The translations under genes were made by a program, and so were the position numbers. From Flavobacteriaceae bacterium (GTDB lineage: Bacteria > Bacteroidota > Bacteroidia > Flavobacteriales > Flavobacteriaceae): 14,992 nucleotides of DNA. This document shows, piece by piece, positions 1-7,398 of the stretch (within the stretch, counting starts at the first letter, position 1; each line of letters opens with the position of its first letter). Under the pieces are notes generated by a model. The model saw only the letters and a list, made by a program, of their open reading frames with translations, was not told where the DNA came from and ran no database searches. The DNA lies in NCBI GenBank assembly GCA_947443815.1, contig CANEXR010000035.1, forward strand, positions 1-14,992, in the 5' to 3' direction.

Positions 1-2796
1 CGGCTTCCCAAAACCAATTTGCTCTAGTTTTTGCAGTTGCGTTTCCGCATCACCTACAATAAGGTAAATCATCTTATCAGTATTCAAATACTTGTCCGAT
101 AGCGTTTTTATATCCTCAAGACTTATATTTTTAACCTTGTTTTCCTGTTGTTTTGCATAATCATCAGCATAGTTATAGGTACTAATATTGTATAGCATAT
201 CTAGTTTAGCCGCCAAAGTTTCAAAAGCTCTAGCATTACTTTTTACAAGAAAACTTTTGGTGACTTCAAGATCATTTTCATTGAAGTTTTTTCCGTATTG
301 CGCCACAATTTTTTTGATCAAACTAACCGATTCAAAGCTAACATTTGAACGAACACCACTAGCAATAACAAAAGGTCCTTTGTTAGTTGTACCTTCAAAC
401 GAAGAACGAATGCCATACGTATATCCTTTACTTTCCCTCAATTCCTGTGTTAATTGGGAGGCAAAACCACCACCGCCTAATCGATAATTCATGATGGCCG
501 CAGGGTAAAAATCAGCATCAGTAGCCGCAAGTGCAGGATAGCCAATCCGAATCACAGACTGTTTTGCACCTGGAACATCATAAAAATAAATTTTTGACGA
601 AACGATAGGGTTGCTAATTGCTATACTTGGAATAAAAACATTTTTCGACTTCCAGTTCTTATTCAAATGGGCTAATGATTTTGTTGCTTCGGTTTCCGAA
701 ATAGCTCCTACAATTTGAAAATCAGTTACTGAAGGAGCACAGTTTGAAACATAATAATTTTTCAAATCAGCAATTGTAATACTGTTTACTGAGTTTTCGG
801 TTCCCATATTGTTATTCGATAAAATCGATTCTTTTCCGCGTATTAATTTTCGGAATTCATTTCTTGCTATTGTATTTGGATCTGCTTTTTGTTGCAAAAT
901 TTGGCTTAAAGTACTTTGTTTTATCAAATCAAATTCTTTTGTATCCCAGCGTGGTTCCAATAGTATTTCCGTAATTAATTGGATGGTTTTGTCGAAGTTT
1001 TTTGCCAAAGTATTTCCTGTAATAAAAAGCGCTTCGTCTGTTGCAGTAGCATTAATTGTTGCGCCAAGACTTTCAATAGCATTTTCTAATTGTTCCGGTG
1101 TTTTATTTTTAGTACCTTTAGTTAATAACTCAGCGAGCATATTTGAAACACCTATTTTATCCGTTTTTTCAAGTAACATACCACCTTTAATTTGCAATTT
1201 AAATTGCACAAGTGGCACTTCATGATTTTCTATTCCCAAAACACTAATACCCGATGATAGTTTCTTTTTCCAGACCAATGGTAATTTTACATCAGGACTT
1301 TCTCCATATTCTGGTTCTTTACTTCGGTCAAATTTAGAAGGTGTTTTTTCATAAGTAGCCGCAATGCTGGCATCAAAAGAATCTTCTTTACCTTCCACTA
1401 TTTTTTCTTCAATAACAGTTGCTGGAATGGAACCTTTCAAGACCAAATTGGCTTCTCCTTTTGGAACAAAACTTGTAGCCACAAAATGTTGTCCTTTGAT
1501 GTATTTTTGATACACTCTCATTACATCCTCTTTAGTTACTGCGAGAATGTTTTTGACATCCTGATTGATGTAATCGGGTGTTCCTGCAAAAATCTCATAT
1601 TGTGCCAATTGAAATCCTTTGCCTAATACACTAGATAAATTAGAATAAAAAGCTGTTTCTTGTCCCGCCTTAATTCGGTCTAAATCTTGTTGCGAAATCC
1701 CCTCTTTTTCAAAGTTTGCAAAGGCTTCGTTTACCCCATTCATAACCAAATTCAAATCGGTTTTATCAAAAGCAGTAATGCTCAACATATATTGACCTGC
1801 TACTTCCGAATTGTATTGAAATAAATCAATTTCGTCGGTTAGTTTTTTGTCCTCAACAAGGGTTTTGTATAAAGGTGCATTTTTACCTTTTGAAAGATAA
1901 CTTGCCAAAACTTCTAAGGCATAACTATCTGGATGGTATTCGTAAACAGATGGCCAAGCTACTGTTAGTAAAGGTAGTCGGGCAAAATTATCTTCATAGT
2001 ATAGTTTCTTAGTTTCGGTCAATATTACCGCCTGTTTTTCCATTTTAGGAATAGCTTCGCCGCGTTTTATTTCTCCAAAATATTTTTCAACCCAAGCTTT
2101 AGTTTGGTTGATGTCAAAATCACCCGCAATAGTTAGGGTAACATTATTAGGAACATACCAACGATTATAAAAATCTTTTACATCCTGAAGTGTGGCATTT
2201 TGTAAGTCTTCTAACGAACCTATAACGTCCCAATTATAGGGATGTGTTTTTGGATATAAATTTTCACCAATGACAGAAAAATTGTGTCCATAAGGCCTGT
2301 TGTCATAACTCTGTCTTTTTTCATTTTTAACGACTTGTTTCTCTTTGGCAAGAACAGGTTCTGTTACGGTATTGATGAAATATCCTAATTTATCAGCTTC
2401 AGCCCAAATCATTTTTTCAAGAGCATCTTTAGGTACAGTTTGAAAATAATTGGTACGATCCCGGCTTGTCGAACCATTAGCACCAGAGCCTCCTATTCGG
2501 GCACTCATTTTATCTAATCCACCCTTACCTAAATTTTCTGACTCCAAAAAGAGCAAATGCTCAAATAAATGCGCAAACCCAGTACGACCCTCAATTTCTC
2601 TTGCAGAGCCAACATGACTGGTCAAAGCCACAGCTACAACAGGGTCTGAACGGTCAATATGTAAAATTACATGTAGCCCATTGTCTAAAGTGAATTGTTC
2701 AAAGGCTACTTTAAATTCTTTTGATTTTTCTGTTTTATTTTGGGAATAGGAACAGAAAGTGGTAAAAAGTGCTAATAGAGCGATTATTGGCTTCAT
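1..2796 (-). CDS. M16 family zinc metallopeptidase (pitrilysin/insulinase-like), secreted, 3' end off the window
   Basis: The reading frame is open from an ATG at 2796 to the left edge (932 codons). No stop is reached, so a short C-terminal piece lies outside the window. The N-terminus (about residues 1-19, ending SYSQ) looks like a signal peptide, placing the enzyme in the periplasm or envelope. The inverted zinc motif HLFEH is at residues 76-80, with E79 as the expected catalytic base. A glutamate near 159 (VVKNEKR) is the likely third zinc ligand. The length fits the double-unit M16 form: an active N-terminal half (roughly 30-480) followed by a second M16-like half (roughly 510-932) in which I see no HxxEH. 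Family members degrade peptides or process proteins in the periplasm. The substrate here is unknown. It is transcribed away from the acetyltransferase gene, from a candidate promoter at 2840-2872. I see no frameshift. Confidence 0.93.
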   Translation of the reverse strand, partial: MKPIIALLALFTTFCSYSQNKTEKSKEFKVAFEQFTLDNGLHVILHIDRSDPVVAVALTSHVGSAREIEGRTGFAHLFEHLLFLESENLGKGGLDKMSARIGGSGANGSTSRDRTNYFQTVPKDALEKMIWAEADKLGYFINTVTEPVLAKEKQVVKNEKRQSYDNRPYGHNFSVIGENLYPKTHPYNWDVIGSLEDLQNATLQDVKDFYNRWYVPNNVTLTIAGDFDINQTKAWVEKYFGEIKRGEAIPKMEKQAVILTETKKLYYEDNFARLPLLTVAWPSVYEYHPDSYALEVLASYLSKGKNAPLYKTLVEDKKLTDEIDLFQYNSEVAGQYMLSITAFDKTDLNLVMNGVNEAFANFEKEGISQQDLDRIKAGQETAFYSNLSSVLGKGFQLAQYEIFAGTPDYINQDVKNILAVTKEDVMRVYQKYIKGQHFVATSFVPKGEANLVLKGSIPATVIEEKIVEGKEDSFDASIAATYEKTPSKFDRSKEPEYGESPDVKLPLVWKKKLSSGISVLGIENHEVPLVQFKLQIKGGMLLEKTDKIGVSNMLAELLTKGTKNKTPEQLENAIESLGATINATATDEALFITGNTLAKNFDKTIQLITEILLEPRWDTKEFDLIKQSTLSQILQQKADPNTIARNEFRKLIRGKESILSNNNMGTENSVNSITIADLKNYYVSNCAPSVTDFQIVGAISETEATKSLAHLNKNWKSKNVFIPSIAISNPIVSSKIYFYDVPGAKQSVIRIGYPALAATDADFYPAAIMNYRLGGGGFASQLTQELRESKGYTYGIRSSFEGTTNKGPFVIASGVRSNVSFESVSLIKKIVAQYGKNFNENDLEVTKSFLVKSNARAFETLAAKLDMLYNISTYNYADDYAKQQENKVKNISLEDIKTLSDKYLNTDKMIYLIVGDAETQLQKLEQIGFGKP

Positions 2797-2839
2797 AGTT
2801 TTATTTTTAGGATGGCTATAGGAATTGTTTTTAGCTGAA

Positions 2840-2872
2840 CGAAATTAAGAAAATATAAACTATAAACTACAA
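2840..2872 (-). promoter_or_regulatory. Candidate Bacteroidota promoter of the M16 peptidase gene
   Basis: On the minus strand a TTG (2872-2870) lies 22 nt before TAATTTCG (2847-2840). This fits the Bacteroidota pattern of a -33 TTG, a 17-23 nt spacer and a TAnnTTTG -7 box, with one mismatch in the -7 box. The inferred transcript would have a leader of roughly 40 nt before the ATG at 2796. This is pattern matching only. Confidence 0.4.
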
Positions 2873-2922
2873 ACTTGAATGAAGTTTAAAGAAACAACAA
2901 TCAGTCTTTAATAAATTGTTGT

Positions 2923-2956
2923 ACCAATTAAATTGGTTTTAGCATCAAAAAACCAA
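2923..2956 (+). repeat. Overlapping inverted repeats upstream of the GNAT gene
   Basis: Positions 2923-2937 form a 7-1-7 perfect palindrome (ACCAATT, A, AATTGGT). Its right half overlaps a second inverted repeat, TTGGTTTT at 2933-2940 with AAAACCAA at 2949-2956 (8-nt loop). The two pairings compete for the same bases. It could be a protein-binding site, a weak alternative-hairpin leader, or chance in AT-rich DNA. It sits 45-79 bp before the acetyltransferase start. Confidence 0.35.
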
Positions 2957-3001
2957 ATATATTAGACTAACTTCGTTTCTTTATATAATAAACCGGTACG
3001 T

Positions 3002-3598
3002 ATGAATTTAGACTTCCCACAAAACATATTTCTAGAAGATGAAGCTGTTTTACTTCGCCCCTTATTGGAATCCGATTTTGAAAACTTATTAGAGATTTCT
3101 ACCAATGAACCTGAAACTTGGGAATATTCCTTGGTTGGTGCTGATGGTAAAGAAAATCTAATACATTATATTCAAATTGCTTTAAAAGCAAAAGAAATCA
3201 AAACCGAATTTCCTTTTATCGTTTTTGATAAAAAATCAGGAAAATATGCAGGTAGTACTCGTTTTTATGACATAAATGTAGGGTTCAAATCCCTACAATT
3301 GGGATACACTTGGTATGGAAAAAATTTTAGAGGTACCGGATTGAATAAAAGATGTAAGTTTTTGCTTTTACAGTTTGCTTTCGAAACTTTGGGAATGGAG
3401 CGTGTAGAATTTAGAGCTGATAATAATAACCAACGAAGTATTGCTGCCATGAAAAGTATTGGTTGTACTGTAGAAGGTGTTTTACGAAGTCACATGCCAA
3501 CTCGAGATAGTGAACTGCGTCGAGACAGTATTGTACTCAGTATTCTTAAAAGCGAATGGTTTGACAACGTTAAAAATAATCTAAGCAGTAAGATTTAA
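3002..3598 (+). CDS. GNAT family N-acetyltransferase, RimJ/RimL type
   Basis: A 198-residue protein with the layout of the RimJ/RimL-like GNAT group (usually 170-200 residues). It opens with the typical segment in which the N-terminal strand leads into VLLRPLLESD (about 16-25). The acetyl-CoA-binding core covers about 97-160: GYTWYGKNFRGTGLNKR (101-117) holds the pyrophosphate-binding turn, followed by the helix to about 130. VEFRADNNNQRSIAAMKSIG (135-154) is the motif B region that recurs in this family. The tail matches the closing strands (DSIVLSILKSEW, 175-186). Members acetylate protein N-termini, amino acids or small amines including antibiotics. The acceptor cannot be read from sequence. 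It is a single gene with no partner on its strand, and its stop is 2 bp from the stop of the convergent glycosyltransferase. Confidence 0.93.
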   Translation: MNLDFPQNIFLEDEAVLLRPLLESDFENLLEISTNEPETWEYSLVGADGKENLIHYIQIALKAKEIKTEFPFIVFDKKSGKYAGSTRFYDINVGFKSLQLGYTWYGKNFRGTGLNKRCKFLLLQFAFETLGMERVEFRADNNNQRSIAAMKSIGCTVEGVLRSHMPTRDSELRRDSIVLSILKSEWFDNVKNNLSSKI

Positions 3599-3600
3599 AA

Positions 3601-4656
3601 TTAAATTTTTCGAAGTATTTTATTTAGTGCATTTATACACGCATTTTCGACACCATTTGTATTCGTATTTAGGGCAATACTATTGTTATTATAGGGCTTG
3701 TATTTATTGATATTAGAAACAGAAAACAACCCTACAGTTGGTGTGTGTACCGCACTCGCTAAATGCATAATGCCGCTATCAGCACCTATAAATGCTTCGG
3801 TATTAGCAATAACAGCACCTATTTCGCGTACATCTTTACTGTAAAATGTAGGTGCTTTGAAAGAAATCATTGAAATGTTTTCTACTGGTAAAACCTCTAT
3901 AATATTATAATCTGGAAATGCTGTTATTAATTTTTCATATACAGCCTCCCACCAAGTTGCTGAATAACATTTTTCACCTGTTGCATAGGTAAAAATACAA
4001 AAAGTCTTTTTCCCGTTTTTTACAATCTCAGCTACTATTTTTTTAGCTTCAGCAATTTCTAATGCCGTTAATTTTAAGTCTAAGGAAGGAATTGGATCTT
4101 CTTTTTTTTCGTACCCCAATTGTGACAAATAACTTCTGAAATTATAGATTGGATATTTTGCAATATGCTCATAATCTTCATATTGTGTCGAATTATTATC
4201 GCTAAGATCACCAAAGAAATTGTATTTAGCACGAGCAAATCGTGTTGATAATCTTCCTGAAGAAGAATTTTGGTCCACATTAATCACCAAATCATAATGT
4301 TGTTTTTGGATAGTTGCCCAAACTTTAAAATATTGGATTAGGTTTTTAAAAGGTTTTTTAGGCAACTCAATTATGAGATTAATATTTTTGTAATTTTCGA
4401 ATAGAGTAGGAGCTAAACCGCCTTTTACAAATAAATCAATGGTGCATTTTGGAAAAGTAGCTGTAACTTCTTGAACAAGCGGCGTTATCAATAATAAATT
4501 TCCTAATCGCTGATTGGGTCTTGAAATTAAAACTCTTTTAATTTCATCTTTCGGTGGTAAAGTTAAGTTAGGATTAATTGTTGATGTACCAATGTTTTTA
4601 GTCATGGAGCGCATTATGGCTCTTCGGAATACATTTATTCTTTTTATGAAACTCAT
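3601..4656 (-). CDS. Glycosyltransferase family 9 (ADP-heptose:LPS heptosyltransferase-like)
   Basis: A 351-residue protein with the two-lobed GT9 plan. The N-lobe begins at about residue 40 with KRVLISRPNQRLGNLLLITP (41-60). In heptosyltransferases the corresponding loop usually reads x-G-D with an aspartate, whereas here it is LGN. The C-lobe carries EAFIGADSGIMHLASA (287-302), the family's nucleotide-sugar-binding signature, followed by TPTVGLF (305-311). Family members add heptose or other sugars to lipopolysaccharide core at the inner face of the cytoplasmic membrane. The donor and acceptor here are unknown. A basic 35-40 residue extension (MSFIKRINVFRRAI...) precedes the first strand and may help membrane contact. 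Internal ATGs at 4614 and 4605 are alternative starts. No other LPS genes are adjacent, so it appears to be a stand-alone unit with its own candidate promoter at 4760-4767. Confidence 0.9.
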   Translation of the reverse strand: MSFIKRINVFRRAIMRSMTKNIGTSTINPNLTLPPKDEIKRVLISRPNQRLGNLLLITPLVQEVTATFPKCTIDLFVKGGLAPTLFENYKNINLIIELPKKPFKNLIQYFKVWATIQKQHYDLVINVDQNSSSGRLSTRFARAKYNFFGDLSDNNSTQYEDYEHIAKYPIYNFRSYLSQLGYEKKEDPIPSLDLKLTALEIAEAKKIVAEIVKNGKKTFCIFTYATGEKCYSATWWEAVYEKLITAFPDYNIIEVLPVENISMISFKAPTFYSKDVREIGAVIANTEAFIGADSGIMHLASAVHTPTVGLFSVSNINKYKPYNNNSIALNTNTNGVENACINALNKILRKI

Positions 4657-4759
4657 ACTTTTTCAAAAGTTTTAGGTGGTGTTTTTAAGGTAATATTAGA
4701 TGCCTGTTTTCATTTCGAAAGCACTACAAAATCCTATATAAGTGCTAGTTATTTAAGGA

Positions 4760-4767
4760 CAAATGTA
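4760..4767 (-). promoter_or_regulatory. Candidate -7 promoter box for the GT9 gene
   Basis: TACATTTG on the minus strand is an exact match to the Bacteroidota TAnnTTTG element. It lies about 104 bp before the GT9 ATG, in the 158-bp gap after the HAD gene. No TTG is found at the ideal 17-23 nt upstream spacing, so the match is incomplete. Confidence 0.35.
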
Positions 4768-4814
4768 CAATTTAGTGGCAAATAATTTGTTTTATTTCGA
4801 AGATTTAAAGCAGG

Positions 4815-5477
4815 CTATGAACTATTTTTTGTTGGTACCATTTGTAATAGAATTGCAAGTTCTTCAAAAGTGTGAAAAATAGTAGCTCCTTCATTTTCTA
4901 ATGCTTTTGAATTTGTTTCATTAGCTAAACCAAAGACTTTAAAGCCACCTCTTTTTGCCGCTATTACTCCTGCTAAACTGTCTTCAATAACGATACACTC
5001 ATTTACGGAAAAACCCATTTCTTGCGCAGCGTGTAAAAAGATTCCTGGATCTGGTTTCCAACTGTTAATCTGATACGAACTAAACATTTTATTTTCAAAT
5101 AGATCAATTAGACCAGCTGTTTTAAGTGTAAGCTGAATTTTTTCAATTGGACCACTTGATGCTACGCAATAAGGTATTGTTAAACAATTGATGAATGCTA
5201 AGACTCCTTTTACGGGTTTTATTTGTGTTGCAAAAGCGTCGTAACTTTTTTTGCGATAAGCTATTTCAAAATTGCTGGGTAATGATTTGTTTATTAGACG
5301 CTCTATTTGTTGAAAGCAATCTTTTAGAGAACGGCCGTTAAAATTTTTGAAAGCATCTTTAAGCGACATTTGTAAACCATGTTCAGCAGCCATAGATAGT
5401 AAAACTTGATTTCCTATAGCTTCACTGTCAACTAAAACACCATCGCAGTCAAAAAGGATGCATTTTATATTTGTCAT
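4815..5477 (-). CDS. HAD-superfamily phosphatase, YieH/beta-phosphoglucomutase-like
   Basis: A HAD subfamily IA hydrolase, 220 residues from the ATG at 5477. An in-frame ATG at 5492 would add MKTIF. I prefer 5477 because it puts the nucleophile loop at the usual distance from the N-terminus. All four HAD motifs are present (225-residue numbering): motif I FDCDGVLVD with nucleophile D15 and acid D17; motif II S112-S113 in VASSGP; motif III K146 in SWKPDP; motif IV E170-D171 in IEDSLAG. A helical cap lies between motifs I and II. The segments around ASSGPIEK, MFSSYQI.SWKPDP and FLHAAQEMG recall E. coli YieH, a 6-phosphogluconate phosphatase. That points to a small sugar-phosphate substrate, which is inference. 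It is cytoplasmic and transcribed away from the 5606 gene. The 158-bp gap to the GT9 gene argues against a tight operon. Confidence 0.9.
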   Translation of the reverse strand: MTNIKCILFDCDGVLVDSEAIGNQVLLSMAAEHGLQMSLKDAFKNFNGRSLKDCFQQIERLINKSLPSNFEIAYRKKSYDAFATQIKPVKGVLAFINCLTIPYCVASSGPIEKIQLTLKTAGLIDLFENKMFSSYQINSWKPDPGIFLHAAQEMGFSVNECIVIEDSLAGVIAAKRGGFKVFGLANETNSKALENEGATIFHTFEELAILLQMVPTKNSS

Positions 5478-5560
5478 AAAAATTGTTTTCATTCAAATGG
5501 ACTGCTAAGTTCTATTTTTTATAAATAAAAACAACTCTTTTTTAAACATAAAATTGTAGT

Positions 5561-5589
5561 TTGTTTTGTAAAAAACTTTACGAACTTTG
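5561..5589 (+). promoter_or_regulatory. Candidate promoter for the 146-residue protein gene
   Basis: TTG at 5561-5563 is followed after 18 nt by GAACTTTG at 5582-5589. This is a TTG / TAnnTTTG arrangement with one mismatch in the -7 box. The ATG at 5606 lies 16 nt past the box, implying a very short leader of about 10 nt. Confidence 0.45.
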
Positions 5590-5605
5590 CATAAAATAAT
5601 TCAAT

Positions 5606-6046
5606 ATGAAAATAAATCTTAAGAACGGAATCGATAAACTCCTTTTCGGAATGAAACAAAATGATGTTACGGCTATATACGGAAAGCCAGATCGAAACTA
5701 TAAGGATGAAGATGATAATGTGATTTTTGCGTATAATAAGTTAAAAATGCGTTTGACTTTCTATAAAGAAGAAGAACTAAAATTAGGATATATTGTAGCT
5801 TCAAGCTCAGATTTGGATTTGTTTGGAAACAAAGTGATTGGTAAAAAAATCAATGATGTCAAAAAAGAATTGGGCAGTAAGGCAATTACAAAATTTACTC
5901 AAGAAGAATTTGACACTTTCGAAAATTATTTCAACGAAGACAATTGGATTATTTTTCAGACAGAATTTGATGAGGTTGTGAAATTTGAAATTGGAGCAAT
6001 CATCAATCAGAAAGATGAATTTGATTGGAAATTTGGAAAGAAATAA
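5606..6046 (+). CDS. Uncharacterised small cytoplasmic protein with an internal tandem repeat
   Basis: A 146-residue acidic and lysine-rich protein with no signal peptide or membrane segment. I do not recognise its family. The pattern G-x-K-x-N-D-V-x4-G occurs twice, at residues 15-26 (beginning FGMKQNDV) and 79-90 (beginning IGKKINDV), 64 residues apart. Each copy is followed by alternating hydrophobic stretches that look like beta strands (LKMRLTFY, 46-53; NWIIFQTEF, 113-121). A duplicated helix-plus-sheet unit of this kind recalls the BLIP/SmpA-like fold, but that is only a structural guess. It has its own candidate promoter and ends at a strong terminator, so it is a single-gene transcript. 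A role as an immunity-type or regulatory protein is possible, but nothing in the neighbourhood supports one. Confidence 0.75.
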   Translation: MKINLKNGIDKLLFGMKQNDVTAIYGKPDRNYKDEDDNVIFAYNKLKMRLTFYKEEELKLGYIVASSSDLDLFGNKVIGKKINDVKKELGSKAITKFTQEEFDTFENYFNEDNWIIFQTEFDEVVKFEIGAIINQKDEFDWKFGKK

Positions 6047-6065
6047 TTGGAGCTAAAATCAAACA

Positions 6066-6106
6066 AAAACCCGACATAATTTTGAAATTATGTCGGGTTT
6101 TTTATT
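6066..6106. terminator. Strong bidirectional intrinsic terminator
   Basis: A perfect 17-bp inverted repeat has arms at 6066-6082 and 6085-6101, with core CCCGACATAATTT / AAATTATGTCGGG. It is followed by a T-rich tract on the plus strand, and the A-rich left flank gives a T tract on the minus strand. It lies between the convergent ends of the 146-residue protein gene (stop 6046) and the peptidyl-prolyl isomerase operon (last stop 6123), and so can end both transcripts. Confidence 0.9.
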
Positions 6107-6122
6107 TTTAAAATATTTTGTT

Positions 6123-7370
6123 TTATTGTTTCAAAGCGGGAGCTTTTTCCATGATTTCTAATTCAAAAATAAGCATTGCATTAGGAGGGATAACTCCACC
6201 AGCTCCTCTTTCGCCATAAGCTAAATTAGCGGGGATAAATAAGATAGCTTTTTCACCTAAATTCATTAGGTTTAACCCTTCTAGAAAACCAGGAATCATA
6301 CCGTCTTTTTTCCCAGCTTGAAAAGGGAAAGGTTGGTATCCATTTTGGGCGGCTCTATTCGCATCGAATTTTCCATATGCTTTATTTACATCTTCATAAC
6401 TGCTGTCAAATAAAGTTCCATCTTCAAAATAACCGGCATAATGAAAAAAGAAAGTAGAACCATCTACAGGTTTTATACCAGTTCCTTTTTGAGTAATTTG
6501 GTAGGTAAGGCCAGAAGCTGTAGTGGTAGCATTTGCTTTAATAGTTTTAAAATAGGCCGCTTTTGCAGCAATGACAGAGCCGTATTTTTCAAGATAAACC
6601 TTTTTCATTTCAGCTTCTATAGCAGCTTGTTTCGCATTTTTTTCGGCATCAAGTAAGGCTTGTTTTTTAGCATCCTCCGCTTTATTGGAATAATAATCTG
6701 AGAAGATTTTTGGAGCATCAAATTGTTTTGCTAAAGTCCCTTTTCTACTGATAGTAACTTTTATAATGATATCCTCTTGTGCAATACTGTTAACAATATT
6801 CATCCCTTCAGTCACATGACCAAAAACAGTATGTTTACCGTCTAACCAAGGCGTTTCTTTATGTGTAATAAAAAATTGACTTCCATTGGTTGCAGGACCT
6901 GAATTGGCCATAGCCAAAATACCACCTTTGTTAAATCTCAAATCGGTAAATTCATCTTTGAAGGCATAACCAGGCCCACCAGAACCGTTTCCTGAAGGGT
7001 CACCGCCTTGTATCATGAAATCTTTTATAACTCTGTGGAATTTTAAACCATTATAAAAAGGTTTTCCTTTTAAATTTTCATTTGCAACAAATGGATTGGT
7101 TCCTTCTACCAAGCTAATAAAGTTTGCAACTGTTACGGGTGTTTTTTGGTATTCCAATTGGATGATAATAGCTCCTTTATTGGTTGTCATAGTTGCGAAA
7201 ATTCCTTCTACTGCAACAGGTTTTTTTACTACAGGTTTTCCAACTGTTTGTGTAGTTTTTTTTATAGCTGTGGTTGTACTTGTTTTTTTTACAGGTACTG
7301 TTTTTTTGGGAGTCTGTGCTTGTACGCTCAGTATGCCAAAAAATAATATAAATAAAAATTTAGATTTCAT
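6123..7370 (-). CDS. Exported two-domain peptidyl-prolyl isomerase (cyclophilin + FKBP), last gene of the operon
   Basis: A 415-residue protein with a signal peptide (1-19, ending VQAQ), then a Lys/Thr/Pro/Val-rich linker (about 20-55). The cyclophilin-type domain (about 57-208) has FHRVIKDFMIQGGDP at 111-125, with the expected catalytic R113, and SQFFIT at 164-169. A charged Ala/Lys-rich helical spacer (about 225-285) follows. The FKBP domain (about 286-410) has FDSS at 321-324, GMIPGFLEGL at 357-366 and AYGERGAGG at 384-392. Key FKBP pocket residues appear intact. An insertion of about 25 residues between FDSS and the PFQ strand contains DANRAAQNGYQP. Both domains catalyse proline isomerisation, here outside the cytoplasm. 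The next gene upstream is a paralogue with the same architecture, 28 bp away, indicating tandem duplication. It is probably co-transcribed with gldI. No lipobox is visible, so it is likely a soluble periplasmic protein. Confidence 0.95.
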   Translation of the reverse strand: MKSKFLFILFFGILSVQAQTPKKTVPVKKTSTTTAIKKTTQTVGKPVVKKPVAVEGIFATMTTNKGAIIIQLEYQKTPVTVANFISLVEGTNPFVANENLKGKPFYNGLKFHRVIKDFMIQGGDPSGNGSGGPGYAFKDEFTDLRFNKGGILAMANSGPATNGSQFFITHKETPWLDGKHTVFGHVTEGMNIVNSIAQEDIIIKVTISRKGTLAKQFDAPKIFSDYYSNKAEDAKKQALLDAEKNAKQAAIEAEMKKVYLEKYGSVIAAKAAYFKTIKANATTTASGLTYQITQKGTGIKPVDGSTFFFHYAGYFEDGTLFDSSYEDVNKAYGKFDANRAAQNGYQPFPFQAGKKDGMIPGFLEGLNLMNLGEKAILFIPANLAYGERGAGGVIPPNAMLIFELEIMEKAPALKQ

Positions 7371-7398
7371 TGTGAACTAGTTTAAGTCGATACTTTTT

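Noticed and set aside
188..1225. Plus-strand open frames of 99 and 138 codons
   Set aside because: They lie entirely opposite the continuous, well-conserved M16 peptidase reading frame and show no recognisable protein features.
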